NCBI RefSeq assembly: GCF_000002075.1
Contig: NW_004798028.1
Location: 157,841 to 221,840 of the forward strand
DNA: 64,000 bases
Direction: 5' to 3'
Source: Aplysia californica
Lineage: Eukaryota; Mollusca; Gastropoda; Aplysiida; Aplysiidae
Under the pieces are notes generated by a model. It did not search any database and was not told where the DNA came from. It saw nothing but the letters and a program-made list of their open reading frames with translations. The stretch's first letter is position 1. Each line of letters begins with the position of its first letter. Shown piece after piece: positions 1 through 11,501 of the stretch. The position numbers and the translations under genes were made by a program.

Positions 1-522
1 TCATCTAGTGAACACCAATCAAGATATGTTCGGCTTACAGTTTTTCAGTCTTTTGACATTTTGTGCAGTAGTCTTTGTGATGTACCCTCAACAATCCATG
101 AAGTTGCATGGTTACTTACAGATCTGTAGCATAGTTTCCTGATTAAATATATATGTTACTTTTCTGTTTGATTTATCATAGACTTGTACTTTTTTGCATT
201 TCTAGATAAGTACTCTTAAGTCGTTTCTAATTTGCTGGCATTCTGCGATGTTACTACTGAAATAATTTGGTCTACAAATTTCAAATTTATAAGCTATGTA
301 AAGCAGAAATTACTCATAGTTTTGTCTGTTTTAAGTGTATACATGCATGTAGCAAATTGATATAGCTCTTTTATTCCTTTATCCAAAGCTAATGTCAGTC
401 TCTTTACCAGATAAAGTTATTTTGGTGAAATTTTTCCCTGTGTTTTCTACAACAACCCTATCAATTTTCTAGAGTAAAATTTTCGTAATCTAGTTCATGA
501 CCTTGTTGTTATCAATTCTCAG
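1..522. other. AT-rich sequence upstream of an exon, no gene seen
   Basis: No reading frame or recognised repeat stands out. It ends in an acceptor (ttctcag) at 516-522, so it is most simply the last part of the intron before the exon at 523. Confidence 0.5.
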
Positions 523-658
523 AACAACTTGTTTGGCTTAGGCGAGAGTGATCCCGTTAAGAAGCCACGTCCTGTGAGCGCATCGAGTTTGCGTGATGGG
601 GACAATATCAGGTCAAGGCCACGCAGCGGGAACAGAGCAAAACCCAACGGTCAACCAG
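523..658 (+). CDS. penultimate exon of the unidentified plus-strand gene
   Basis: 136 nt, bounded by AG at 521-522 and GT at 659-660. It reads from a full codon and ends with one leftover base (G). The encoded stretch is Ser/Arg/Pro-rich and lacks a recognisable domain. Confidence 0.75.
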
Positions 659-3131
659 GTCAGAGAATTGAATGGAATTTGTTGCATCACACACTCAAAG
701 CCTAGTTGATGGAATGCTGGCAGACACACATGAGCCTCCTAGTGCAGGCGCGTGCGCGCACGCACACACACACACACACACGCTCACACACTCATACACG
801 TACACAAGCGCGCATAGTATTAAGGAAATATTTATAATAAGTTCAATTTATCGTAATGGATTCAGGGTTTTTTTTACATAAAGAGAAGCACATCAGCACA
901 ATTATGGCCATTCTGTTGGATTTTTTTTATAGTAGAGGGTTTTTCAGCTCTCGCAACTGCATAAGGTCATATGAGCGCCAAGGGGTGGGTGCCGACAGAG
1001 AAGTCTTTACAGGGAATCAGACTTAAGACTGCTCACCTCTCTAGATTCAACAGCAAAGGTCGGCTTCGACTATCAAGGCACCCCGGAAATAACAGGTCAC
1101 AAGAGAGTGACAAACATACAAAAGAAGTAGAGGAAAATGACAACAGTAAGGATCAGGAAAGAAAAAGCAGCAATTCCCTGTTGTAGATCAGGCACAGTTA
1201 TGAGCGTGACATGAGTCAGCCCATTTACAATTCTACTGTGCTTGAACGAGAAATGTCCCCCCCTTGGGAATGGCCTAAAGACACTACAGTCAGTGACACT
1301 GCCCCGGGGGGCCATTCTGTATACGAAATAAAGGAAACAGGTGGGCACACACTAGGTAGCGTAAACACAGCCTCGCGGACACTCACGGCCTTCCGAGCTC
1401 ATGGTTTCAGTGAAATGGGGGTAATTCAGATTGCTGTTTCTTTGCTCTTTCGCTATAAAACACCAAATACTCTACACCTTGTAAAAGTTCAGTAAGTTGT
1501 TTGTATGTCCGATTATTAGGAGCTGGAGAATTGCCGTGGAAAGCGAAGCCCCTCGTGGTCAGTCGGTTAAAAAATTGACACACATGCATTCAAATGCTTT
1601 GCGGAAATATTGATGATTAAATACCATCTCTTCATTTGCGGAGAACAATAGAGCTTTGAAAAGGCTTTCCCCTGACATATTTTTTACCTTTGGCGTTTAA
1701 ATAGAAAGCCTTAAAAAATTTTATACCGTCAAAGTTTTCAAAGATCATTTCTTACACGAAATATGTAATATACCAGCTCAAAAAAAGTACCGATAGAAAG
1801 ATCAGTTCATTTTCTATTAGAATAAAGTAATAGGCTTGGAGTAATTTTGCATCAATCCTTCCATGAAACTCGAAAAACATGTGACCCCCCCGCGGGGAGC
1901 ATTCAGTACACTACAGTATACAGCCGACTCATTCGTGGCGGGGGCCGGCTAGGTGTTTTTGTCAAAATAACAACAGATCATCGTGTTTGGGTGATAAAAT
2001 GCTGATTTGCAATTATCTCACAGTCTTGAAAAAAATTAGGCTCCATCTATGTTATAGTGATTGTACTTTGTTAATGTGGGCATGTTTGGTGTACTTGGTA
2101 GGCCTACTCTTTTATTACTTCTGTCAAACATGGGGTTGCTGCCAATTAGCGACTTAACCAAATTTGATCATATTTAAAACAGCTACTATTTTCTTTAAAA
2201 TTTACTGAGAGGTTAAAGAATGGTATCAAAATTCTCAGGAGATACAGGCCTTTCATAAGGAACAGATAAATTTGGCATACAGCTAGTTTGAAAATTTAGT
2301 TTCTGGTACCTATACAAATATGACAAGCTTTATAGTATAGAAAATTATAAGGGGCCTACCTATCTGTGGCGCCCTCCACCCATTCACCTTCTTAAAAGAA
2401 ACTAGATGTGAATTGCAATATCGAATGGTTTAGTGAAACACTAACACTTCTTACATCCGATATGATATACAAGAAACTAGACCTACTCTTTTCCCTATTT
2501 TGCTTATCCTTGAACTAAAATGAATGAAAGTCTTGTATTCATGATTAAAAGTTTTTCGCCTCTTCACTTTGTTTTTATAAATGTTCATTTTCTTTTACAT
2601 GTCCTTCCAGCTTTCATCACTCAGAGGAATGAACGACCTCTGAAATACGAAACTACACGACCTGTCAGCAGCAAACCAAGATCAGCCAAGCAAAGAAGAA
2701 ACTCAGATGGAGTCCCTGTGAAGAGAGTGCAGATTGACAAGAGGCCAGTCCTGATCTCACAAACGGACGTCATCCATGCCAGCAGTGGGTGGCAAGGGCA
2801 GGCGGGGCAGGATAGTGAGGACAGTTCTTCGCCACAGAGAGGACAAGACAGCCCACACAAAAACGGTGGGCGTTATTCCCCGCATGACGATGGGCCTAAC
2901 TACGATCACGATGGATTTGACAGTGAAGGTGCAGATTTTGAGAATCTTCACTCCAAACCTCCAATGGCAGTCCGTGTAAAATCTGCTTCTGTTCGAAGAC
3001 CAGCTTTCATCGACGAGTTTGCAAATGATGAACAAGCTATGAAAGACATGGAGAATGATTTCAAGAAGACAGCCTTGTCACTTCAGAAAAAATTAGGGAT
3101 CAATGATACTGGAATTGTTTCTTATGACTAA
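523..3131 (+). CDS. 3' end of an unidentified host gene (two terminal exons, 523-658 and 2611-3131)
   Basis: Two exons join in frame. Exon 523-658 is preceded by AG and followed by GT at 659; it carries 45 codons plus one base. Exon 2611-3131 follows a clear acceptor (ccttccag) and completes the split alanine codon, then reads 173 codons to TAA at 3129-3131. The visible 218 residues are rich in S, P, R, K, D and look mostly disordered (runs such as KPRPVSASSLRDGD and SSKPRSAKQRRNSDG). The last ~35 residues are charged and possibly helical (DEFANDEQAMKDMENDF, then KKLGINDTGIVSYD at the C-terminus) and look like the constrained part. I do not recognise the family. Upstream exons lie outside the window. 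The smooth splice phase, absence of stops and a poly(A) signal 139 bases after the stop argue for a real gene; the function is unknown. Confidence 0.8.
745..800. repeat. CA/CG dinucleotide tract in intron
   Basis: Alternating CG then CA repeats. A reading frame through it is an artefact of the repeat. Confidence 0.8.
932..1165 (+). repeat. short interspersed repeat, 'CTCGCAACTGCAT' family, intron copy
   Basis: Begins AGTAGAGGGTTTTTCAGCTC and contains CTCGCAACTGCATAAGGTCA. Related copies lie at 4579, 6531, 19408, 29328 and, reversed, at 62498-62768. No coding potential; probably the conserved end of a SINE-like or non-autonomous element. Confidence 0.65.
2611..3131 (+). CDS. terminal coding exon of the unidentified plus-strand gene
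   Basis: Acceptor at 2609-2610, stop at 3129-3131. The frame stays open further upstream to 2520, but that stretch is intronic: hydrophobic, and upstream of a good acceptor that joins in phase with the exon at 523. Encodes 173 residues plus the completed split codon. Confidence 0.8.
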
Positions 3132-3269
3132 TGTGATGATAAAGATGTACCATATCACTGTTCATATTAATGTCAGCCCTATTTTTGTACAACCAGCTGG
3201 GTACTCTTATTCGAGGTCCATAAGTTACTGTAGCATTGTTGCATTGATGTACTTTGTTATTCTTAATGA

Positions 3270-3275
3270 AATAAA
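3270..3275 (+). promoter_or_regulatory. poly(A) signal AATAAA
   Basis: Canonical AATAAA 139 nt after the stop at 3131, in the expected position for the 3' end of the plus-strand gene. Confidence 0.7.
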
Positions 3276-3299
3276 GTGGCACATGAGACGTTGTATTTA

Positions 3300-4578
3300 C
3301 TCTGATATTGATCGCCAAAAGAATATAATTTAAAATCCAAAATCGAAGGTACACTATGTACCACCGTTTTACATGGAGCTCAATTTTACAAATTCTTTTT
3401 CTTTGTAATTGAATCATATATTCTTTTTGAATAATACAATTTGTTATTAAGTTTTATAGAAGAAAATTTTTTTTGATATCTTTAAAAAAAATCTTGTCAT
3501 CAATGACTTACTCTTACCATGTATATGTAAACGTTGATTTTCAGAAAAGCTGAAAAAAGTATTGTCTACCAGACATGCTCAAAATTTTGTGAGAAAAAAT
3601 ATTCTTTTTACATATTGTTGTATAACCAAATGTAAATATAGTCGTGAATAATATAATTGAGACAAAGTGTTTAGCCTAATTTGGCAGGCACATGGTTAAA
3701 GTCGGACACAACTTTGTATTTTGTACATACGTAGAATATCATTCACATTCCTTTTTTTTAAATTCATTTTTTTTGTCCACTAAGTTTAGAGAATACTATA
3801 GTTTTATTGTATATATTTGTTTGCGACTGGTGTCTTTGATCTATCACAGCAAGTGTACTGCAACATAGCAAATACTTAATTGAACATTCTGAGTGAGACC
3901 ATTAAGTCGAGAGAAAATGAGAGAGCGAAGGAAGGGGTGGGCAGGGGGCAGAGATAATCATTTACTCATCTTCTTTACCTATTAAATGTAATCACAAAGT
4001 TCTCAGACTAAGATTGTGGAGAGTTCACCGAATTTGTAACGTCCCCTTGAATCATGCCCCACTTAGTTTAGAAACTCTGAACAGATTCAGTCTTTTTTAC
4101 TTATCTTTTATGGGATTCATTTTTAGAAAGTGTATCTCTCCATTGCATTTCCTCTTAACAGTTTTAAATCAATACAAACACCAGTTTTTCAATTATACTT
4201 TCTCTTTTAGAAACTATTTTTTTTAAAAACCTCACAGGGTCAAAGTGTTGGCATCAGCAGGGATAAGAGGTTACAATGGTTGGATTTATTGAGCTTGTTT
4301 GAACACTTTCCACTGGAAATGAGGTATGTGAATGCTTATTATATTATATTACTATCATGTAAAACATTTTCACTTTGGTCTGCGTATACAAAGGAATTTG
4401 CTGTATGTGGACTCTGATAAGACGATTTTTGAATAAATAGTGCCTTTATTATGTCTCTTGAGCTCACACACAAAACAGAAGACAAAAAACTGATAGAAAT
4501 ATAGCCGTAGAATAACTTTATGTTATTGGTTAATTGTTCCGTGTCCTCTTTGATTTTGAGTTTTTTATCAGCTTCAGT
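3300..4578. other. intergenic AT-rich DNA, nothing recognised
   Basis: Only short chance frames. A purine-rich tract sits at about 3910-3955. Confidence 0.5.
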
Positions 4579-4745
4579 GTTTTATGGCACTTGCAACACA
4601 AATAGATCATATAAGTGCTGAAAATTAGAGGTGTTACCAGAGAGTAACAAACAAAGAAAAGAAGGAAGAGGGATAAGTATGATAGCTGTTTGATAAAAAA
4701 GAAGTAGGAAACCACACCAGATCACCCACCAACCACCCATCTTGA
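4579..4745 (+). repeat. interspersed repeat, GGCACTTGCAACACAAAT variant
   Basis: Aligns by eye over about 160 bases with 19408-19565: both run from TTTATGGCACTTGCAACACA to a shared tail ending CACCAACCACCCA-like. The tail is also present at 6175-6290. The head is a diverged form of the CTCGCAACTGCAT repeat. Confidence 0.65.
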
Positions 4746-4989
4746 CGTCAGCTTAACCACAGTTTTCTGTAGTTGCAATATGCTGAGTTGCCAACTGGTG
4801 ATCCTGAGAAAAAAAACAATTTTTAGAGTGCAGTGGCTTGAGATTTTTTTTATTTGTTCCCTTACGCAATTGGCTTAGAGTCTCTTAAAGTGTTTATTTT
4901 ACTTTGACTTCAGATTGATGGAAAATAAATGGTTTCAGCACAGTGAAACTATGCGTTATTTTATGTGGTTTCTTCTCAGTTGAAGACTC

Positions 4990-5092
4990 ACTTGCTCAAC
5001 CAAACACATACACACACGCACACACACACACACAATCACATAATAAGAGACACAGAAATATATTGCAAACTGAGGTACACACACACCTTTGA
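4990..5092. repeat. CA-rich microsatellite
   Basis: CACACA blocks at 5006-5036 and again near 5080. Confidence 0.7.
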
Positions 5093-5464
5093 TCTTATAC
5101 CATGACAGTTATTTTATTGTTTAATCAAAGTTTAGAGCAATATATTTAAATGTTTTAGGAAAAATAAATACAATTTTAAAAAAATATTTTTGTCAAGGTC
5201 ATTTATCTCTCACCTATCTCATGAACTTTGAACTATTATTTTGTTTTCATACTTTGACATGCGTGACAGCTTTTACAGCTTTGTGTGGTCAGGTTCTCTA
5301 AATGCTTGCTACATTTGCTCATATTGATACATGTACATTCAGCATTCATCTTTTTTTATTCTAAATGTTAAGTTCCCACTGACACAATATGAATCATTTA
5401 GGAGGCAAGCTGACTGAATGTGATACAGCATACCAACAAATAGACAGGGACTCCCGATAAAATG

Positions 5465-5765
5465 TAATAATATTCACATTTCGCCAAAATGGGAAAACCA
5501 GGGAAGCTCTATAGACACACTCTTGGCCAAGAAACGACGATGTGGTGCATGCTGTTCAGTACTTCAAATGTCTTATTTTTAAAATACATTTATTGGTCTC
5601 CTTACTTTAAGAGTAGAAAGTGTTTAAAAAGAGCTTGGAAGCGGTTTACAAGAGTTGGGTAGGGTTTGTAAACGGGTAAAATAAAAAATAAAATCTTTTC
5701 AACTTGGCAATTTTTCATTTTTCCAAATCGTGGGCGGGGCTGATATTCGAGGGAATACTGTAATT
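5465..5765 (+). repeat. degenerate pogo-like MITE, right end preserved
   Basis: Ends with TATTCGAGGGAATACTGTA, the mirror of the CAGTATTCCCTCG type of terminal repeat. The interior shares GGGAAAACCAGGGAAGCTCT and AGTAGAAAGTGTTTAAAAAG with 13050-13345, 17345-17705, 35515-35705 and 38183-38295. No transposase remains. Confidence 0.5.
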
Positions 5766-6174
5766 CCTCATGTGAAAATTGAAGTCATATCTTCCTCGAG
5801 TCAAGGCAAAGAGTTTAAAAGTAACACCACAGCTCTGGTGGGGGGAAAAAAGACATCTTAAAAAAAAAAAAGACAGTGACAGACCCAAACAAAATAGAAA
5901 TACTTAACCCTGTTAGTGCCGAGTCATTTAACCATCTACGTTTGGAAAGACAACATAAAATTTACATTTCAGTGAGATTTGAACGAAGCCGTAATACATT
6001 TCCCCTTATTAACTATTAAGAATAAGCAACTACATAAGTTGCAGATAAATCTTCTAGAACGTTCACAATAAGCCAATAGAAAAATGGCAGAGAACCAGTT
6101 TGGGTGATCGCAAGTGATTACATACTCCTCCACAGCAGTGAAGATAGTTTTAGTCAGTATTTTATCACATGTTA

Positions 6175-6290
6175 CAAGAAAGGAACTGATACAACAAAGA
6201 AGTAGGAGAAATAGGGACGATAGATATTTGATAGGAAAGAAGGAACAAACCACACCAGAGCATCCGCCAACCCCCCACATGAAGAGGTAA
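6175..6290 (+). repeat. tail fragment of the interspersed repeat seen at 4579
   Basis: The segment from ACAAGAAAGGAACTG to CCGCCAACCCCCC parallels the last half of the 4579 and 19408 copies. Confidence 0.5.
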
Positions 6291-6530
6291 GTTTCTTTCC
6301 ACTTCCACTAACAAAGCAAAAACAGAAGCAATAAGGCAGCATAAACTCTTGAAGTAAGAATGTTGGAGCTCTGAAACTTTGGGTTTTTTTTATTTTCTGA
6401 AGCAAAAAAATACATAACAGCATTAACCTGCAACAGGTTTGGTATAATACTGCTGAATTACATAGTAATTAGAACATATATCGTTGCTGTCACCGAAAAA
6501 ATGAAAATCTCTGTATCTTAGTTTTAGTAA

Positions 6531-6600
6531 GGTTTTACGGCGCTCGCAACTGCATAATGTCATATGAGTGCTAAAGGGTGGATGTCAACAGAGAAGTCCA
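6531..6600 (+). repeat. interspersed repeat head (GCTCGCAACTGCAT)
   Basis: GGTTTTACGGCGCTCGCAAC followed by TGCATAATGTCATATGAGTG; closest in the window to the copy at 932. Confidence 0.6.
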
Positions 6601-6624
6601 AACTGCATCTCTATACATGTATCT

Positions 6625-7340
6625 GTTTTTCTCATCTTGCAGAGAAAAGTCAAATGGAGATTTAAATTTTCTCATGACAGCGACAATATGCAACCAAGCT
6701 AAAAACAAACAAATTAAAATGTCTGCGAAAAGTTTTTGTTTTAGCAAGAACTAATCATCGCAACAAAACAACACTGAAATAAAATGTTCAAATAATTTCA
6801 AAAGGAAGTGCAGGCCAAGAAACCCAAATAGCAAATTTATGTGATTAGAAATAAAAATATTAGCATTAAAAAAGCCTTGGAACGAACAGATCTTAGTCAT
6901 TTGAGTTTGAGCAAAAATGATTTTTCCCATTTTCCCTTGTCATAGAATAAGGATTCTAGTTCCAGCTGCTTTCATTCATTTCATAGAAAAACAGCACATG
7001 ACAGTTCATGTACTACGATGTTTAACAAGGTTCATATTTGTGGAAAAAGAGGAAATAATGGTAATGTTATGGTTGACAAAGTTCAAGTTCATTGTGCATC
7101 AAATTGAGAGATCAAAATTAATACGTACAGTATTCTTTTTAACAAGAAGAAATTTAACAGAATATTCCTGACATCAAGAAATATTTCAAATCCCCAAGGT
7201 TTTTTACATCCTCATTATTCTAAGGACAGCATTCTTCTTATAACGTGACAAAATTCTCTGGTCCCACAAAGTTTATGTCATCAGGGTATTATTGGGTGTG
7301 TATAATGTATACTATACTTTAGGTCCATTTAACGAAACAT
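6625..7340. other. intergenic AT-rich DNA, no gene recognised
   Basis: The longest frame (6917-7171) has no family resemblance and no supporting splice or poly(A) signals. Confidence 0.45.
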
Positions 7341-7344
7341 TTTA

Positions 7345-7935
7345 AAGGGGATTTCACCGGCACAAATAAAGGTACATTTATAGTTTAATAATAAATAATA
7401 AATCGCATTTGTATAGCGCCTACCCCCGCTCGACAGCAAGCTCTGTGCGCTTTACACTATATTATTACCCCAGCAGACCACTGAACAGTCAGAAACATTA
7501 ACTCAGCTTCCGGAAAAGAGTGCAAGCAGCTGATTAAACGCTCAAACACTAACAAACTGCAAGATCTCAGTCTATAGCTGGGTACTCATTCTCACCTGGG
7601 TGAAGTGAGGAAAATTTGTGTACTGCCTTTCCCAAGAACACAACATCAGGCCCCTGACAGGAATCGAACCCATGACTTTACAGTTGCGAGTCTGAGAGCC
7701 TACCCACTAGGTCACCGAAGCCTCAAGTTTCCAAGGACACTGAATCCTTGAAAGTGAAAGTCACCAAACGTTGGCAGCTGTTTCCTTGCTAATTTTACTA
7801 CTGTGATCCCCCTACCTCCTTCAGTCGCAAATATCTCCACTTCTATTTAAGTATTTTAAGGTAGATGGGTGGGCTTTTTTCATCAAAATTAAGACGAATA
7901 ATCAAGCCCCAAGATTATACAAAAAAATTGACACA
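7345..7935 (+). mobile_element. MITE remnant (family of 45543-45977), split by a SINE
   Basis: Flanks of the SINE at 7387-7725 match the interior of the MITEs at 14519-14957 and, reversed, 45543-45977: a GGCACAAA...TTTA-AGTTT segment to the left, and TTTCCAAGGAC then CACCAAACGTTGGCAGC to the right. Terminal repeats are not recognisable here. Confidence 0.55.
7387..7725 (-). mobile_element. tRNA-derived SINE
   Basis: On the minus strand the head reads GGCTTCGGTGACCTAGTGGG (A-box region) and then the exact RNA polymerase III B box GGTTCGATTCC at about 7650-7665. The far end has GCGCTATACAAATGCGATTT followed by a TTATTATTTATTATT tail. It is flanked by the direct repeat AGTTT (7382-7386 and 7726-7730), a likely target-site duplication. 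Confidence 0.85.
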
Positions 7936-7989
7936 TGCCCGAAATTGCACCCCTTTTTGGGCCACACATACATGTATATATATACACAC

Positions 7990-8167
7990 ACAATGGAGTC
8001 CACTTTAAGCTGAACATGGTTAATCCGAAAACAGCGGTAAACAGAAAGAAAATATAATCCCTCATTTTTTATTTTTTCTGTTTGGGCAACCTATTCAAAA
8101 TGAAAATCCAGCTCAACTAAAGAAAATCCGGCAGTTCCCTAGATTTCCGTTTAAGCGACCTCACTTA
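7990..8167. mobile_element. short TA-type MITE (GGAGTCC / TTAAGC motif)
   Basis: Left end CAATGGAGTCCACTTTAAGC; the right end on the minus strand reads AGTGAGGTCGCTTAAACGG after TA. Internal TTAATCCGAAAACAGCGGTA resembles 45440-45530, another fragment of this family. Non-coding. Confidence 0.5.
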
Positions 8168-8595
8168 TAATCACTTTGATTTTCATCACAGGATCATCTA
8201 ACCATTACACCACAGATGCTCTTTTTTTAATTTTGAGGTTGTCTTACTTTAAAGCTGTGAGATCAGAAGAATATAGCAGCTTTGTGCTTTTTCACAGGAC
8301 TAGAAATACAAGACTCTGTAAATTTACTTGGATTCAGTATGATATTTTTGAAAAAGAATTGTAGCATACACATACATAAGAAAAAGGAAAAAAATATCGT
8401 TTAAAAAATTAATTTGCAAGCACTCGTATAGAGCAGAATTTGAAATATTATCACATCAAGAAAGGCACATTAGAAAGCTGGATTATGAGATGAATCAAAC
8501 TATATGCCTGATATTGGTGAAAAAACAACAACAAATAAACCCAAAAGATATTGGAAGAAAGAAAATCCTTAAAAATACCATCTGAACAATACTAA

Positions 8596-9068
8596 TCTCT
8601 ATATATATTCGTGAAAGTGCGTCACTTTGGCTGCCTAAAACTTCCGAACCAATTAACTTTCCAATTTGACCAAACTAATGGTGGTTCAGAATGATTTAAA
8701 CGGTGCAGTTTCATTGAGGAGCTTGAAGTCACTGTAGTTTGATTTCCAGTTTTTCATTGGTTTAGTTTAGATCTAATCTTGGGAAAGTCCATCTTCTAAG
8801 ACGCCATTGTAAACAAGTGAGGTTTCCGTTCACTTGCCGTGCGGACTGATTCCACATCTTTGAAATGATGGAGTGTACAACCATGAAAACAAAATAGAGA
8901 ATTAATCTATAGATCTACATTTATTATATATTTGGCAACTTGGAAACACATGTGTCACTTTTCTCTCAAGATTTATTGCTCTATTCCAGAGTTAATATAG
9001 TAGGCCAACGACTTTCAGTTGATGTTAATGCACCGATCATTCCTTTCATCGAAAGGGGGCCCAGCTAG
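8596..9068 (+). mobile_element. non-autonomous Helitron
   Basis: Starts TCTCTATATATATTCGTGAA after an A and ends in CTAG followed by T. This is the Helitron 5'-TC / CTRR-3' structure inserted between A and T without a target duplication. About 8-10 bases before CTAG is a small hairpin, CCTTTC-ATC-GAAAGG (9042-9056). 473 bp, no Rep/helicase sequence, so it depends on an autonomous relative. Confidence 0.75.
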
Positions 9069-9121
9069 TAAGGTATAAGTATAAAAATGAAGACACTTTT
9101 CCAAGAGTTTATTCAGTGACA

Positions 9122-9138
9122 CCCCCCCCCCCCCCCCC
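9122..9138. repeat. poly(C) tract, 17 nt
   Basis: Homopolymer followed by ACACACAC; one of about eleven long G/C runs in the window. Confidence 0.95.
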
Positions 9139-9149
9139 TACACACACAC

Positions 9150-10030
9150 ACACTAGTCTCATTTCCTTCTGATCACAGGTACAAACTGCAGATTCAACAA
9201 ATCTCTTCCCAGCCATTTTTTTCCACTGACACTCACAAGAAAAGAAAACCAGAAACATCTCGATGACAACCTTTAAAGGGCTAGGTGTGGTCAACCCTCC
9301 AAGCTGTGAGTGCAATACAATTACCAAAGACAATGAAAATAAACTCGAAACGTCAGAAATGTGTTTTTCTTGGAGACAAGAATTTCATGAAGGGAAAAAG
9401 AAACCTAATACGGTAGAGCTGAAAAAAGCATAAGTGGGCCGCTCATTGATAAAAACTTTGAGTACGAGACAAATGCAGTTACTGGGACACTTCAATAGAC
9501 TTACAGGCCTTGAACATTGTGAGGCATGCTGACAGAATGAGTTACTTCTCGCAATCCACAAATGGAGATATTGGCCAGAAATCGACATTACGGTCAAATT
9601 TGTAGATTTTCCATTGATGTCATATTTTTTCACAATAGCCTGTCTTTCATTATTTCATACTTATAAATTGTAAAAACTTCACCTACACTATAAGCAGGAT
9701 GTATCTATTTCCTTATGGCTTGAATCCGCCGAGAAGTAACTCATTCTTGTCAGCACGCTTCACATTTAACTCTCACTGGAAAAATAGAAGGCAAAAGAGG
9801 AACTCATGGACCAAGACCAACTCGAACAGATGGGTGATGAGAAAAGACCAGGACAATAATGATTTTTTTAGAGCACCCACGCAGAGTAATGAGTGGCAAA
9901 CCATGTGAAATTCTCAAATTTGACAGAAACTTATAAAATGACATAGTTCACAATTCATTGACTGCATGCATATATAGCGCGGGGCTTTACACACCTTTTA
10001 ATATTGTTGTGATTACTGTAGGGGTTGAAC
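9150..10030. other. intergenic, no gene recognised
   Basis: A 40-base segment at about 9866-9908 (GAGTGGCAAACCATG) recurs at 13703-13748, a short unnamed repeat. Otherwise nothing recognised. Confidence 0.4.
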
Positions 10031-10034
10031 CCTC

Positions 10035-10185
10035 TGAATGTAACACTCATTTCTGGAAAGACCCAGCAAAGTAGGCGAGGAATCTTGAAAACACCCTAAA
10101 CAGCTCAAGAATGCTCCACTGTGGATTCAAACCACAGTCGTTTGCACCATAGCCCAGCATGATACCAACTGAGCTAACAGTATAC
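10035..10185 (-). mobile_element. tRNA-derived SINE
   Basis: The minus strand reads TTAGCTCAGTTGGTATCATG (A box) and then GTGGTTTGAATCCACAGTGG (B box), spaced as in a tRNA. The body that follows (CATTCTTGAGCTGTTTAGGG) is not tRNA. A related copy on the other strand is at 33770-33880. Confidence 0.8.
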
Positions 10186-10374
10186 ATTATTGCGTAACGG
10201 AAATACATAACCGAAAAGTAAATATTGACAAAGGAGAAATAATTTTCAAAGAGTGACATAGCAAGTCAGCATTCCAGACTTTCCCACTCAAAAAATTAAG
10301 CAAATGTCATCTTGAACTTTAAACTCCTGTTTCAGCATTTTATTCATCATCATATTCAGCAAAACAAATTTTAA

Positions 10375-10678
10375 CCCTTCCAGCCCCATGCGCGTATATT
10401 TTCAGCAGAGCTTGTACCTCCCACCATCCCAAGAGCGTATATTCTCAGTTTTGGGGGGTACCAAATTTGCGCATTTTTCTAAGTTAGCGAACCTAATTAA
10501 GACTCTTATTTTCATAATATTTGTTCATTTACCTTTGAACATTGTTCTATGTTATTACCTAAACCTCATTACAAAGATACTACATTACTTTTTAGAATGC
10601 ATGCCATTCTTTGAAATACCGCTGTATTGGCTGGTACTGGGGAAAGGGAGTGCACAAAAATGGCTGGGGCTGGAAGGG
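10375..10678. mobile_element. piggyBac-like MITE
   Basis: Ends are CCCTTCCAGCCCCA and its complement (TGGGGCTGGAAGGG), flanked by TTAA at 10371-10374 and 10679-10682. TTAA target sites with CCCT-type ends are the piggyBac pattern. 304 bp, no transposase. Confidence 0.75.
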
Positions 10679-10686
10679 TTAATGTA

Positions 10687-11110
10687 CAGTCGTACCTGCC
10701 TTTGCTGTCACTCTCGACAGCCGTCACGTACACTTGTGGCCATTGTTCCTTGATACCTTTGCATTTTTCCTCTATTTTTAAACCTATCTCTCTCAAACAC
10801 GACCATGATCAGCCGTTTTTACAAGTCAGCCTTAACACCGCTCATAGCAGTCACTTACTACATAGGTTTTCCAGTCTGGATCAGACTGAGTATATACATT
10901 CAATCAATGCAAAGAAGCTCTTATGATCCATCACAATTCCAATGGAAAAGAAAGGGAAGGATACAATTACAAATTTTAAACCATCTGTTTACTTTGTCAA
11001 GTCTAGTAGTGGTAAGGGACCATGACTCAGACCCTGTCCACAGTGGCCCTCTGTCTATAACGGTCACTTTTCTCTGTGATCTTACTGACCGTTATGGACA
11101 GATGCAACTG
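10687..11110. mobile_element. TA-flanked pogo-like MITE (CTGTC..TAACGGTCA motif)
   Basis: Left end CAGTCGTACCTGCCTTTGCT, right end (complement) CAGTTGCATCTGTCCATAAC, with TA on both sides (10685-10686, 11111-11112). Inner motif ATAACGGTCA occurs in both orientations near the right end. 424 bp, non-coding. It starts only 4 bases after the TTAA of the preceding element. Confidence 0.65.
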
Positions 11111-11501
11111 TAAAAATAAATCTCCAAAACGGCAAGCAGTAACCAAAGTAACCAGTGCATGAGTAATAAACTATCAACAAAGAAAAATCTGAATATTATG
11201 CATCCTATATACCCTATACAACTGACTGGAAATGTTTCATATTTCCCCCATCCCCAACATATTGTAGATCATATAAAAGGAGGTAGGGAACATAAATGAA
11301 GGTGAACACGAATTACTATATTTCAAAGATAAAAGTAAGTAGTTGTAATAGGGTATTGAAAATTGGTATAATAGGCATTCCTTATAATATATTGCTTTTC
11401 CAACTAGGATAGACTTGCATCAGGTAAAGAGAGCAATTAAAACAACACAGACAATAGGATAACACGGCTGTATTGCAGATGAAAAACTCTTAAGATAGCT
11501 A

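Noticed and set aside
2520-2610. Methionine start at 2520 for the plus-strand terminal exon
   Set aside because: The added residues are hydrophobic intron translation upstream of a strong acceptor; the exon at 523 joins in phase at 2611.
10035-10185. Possible functional tRNA gene
   Set aside because: A and B boxes are present, but the acceptor stem does not pair and a non-tRNA body follows; it is a SINE head. The same holds for 7387 and 57485.
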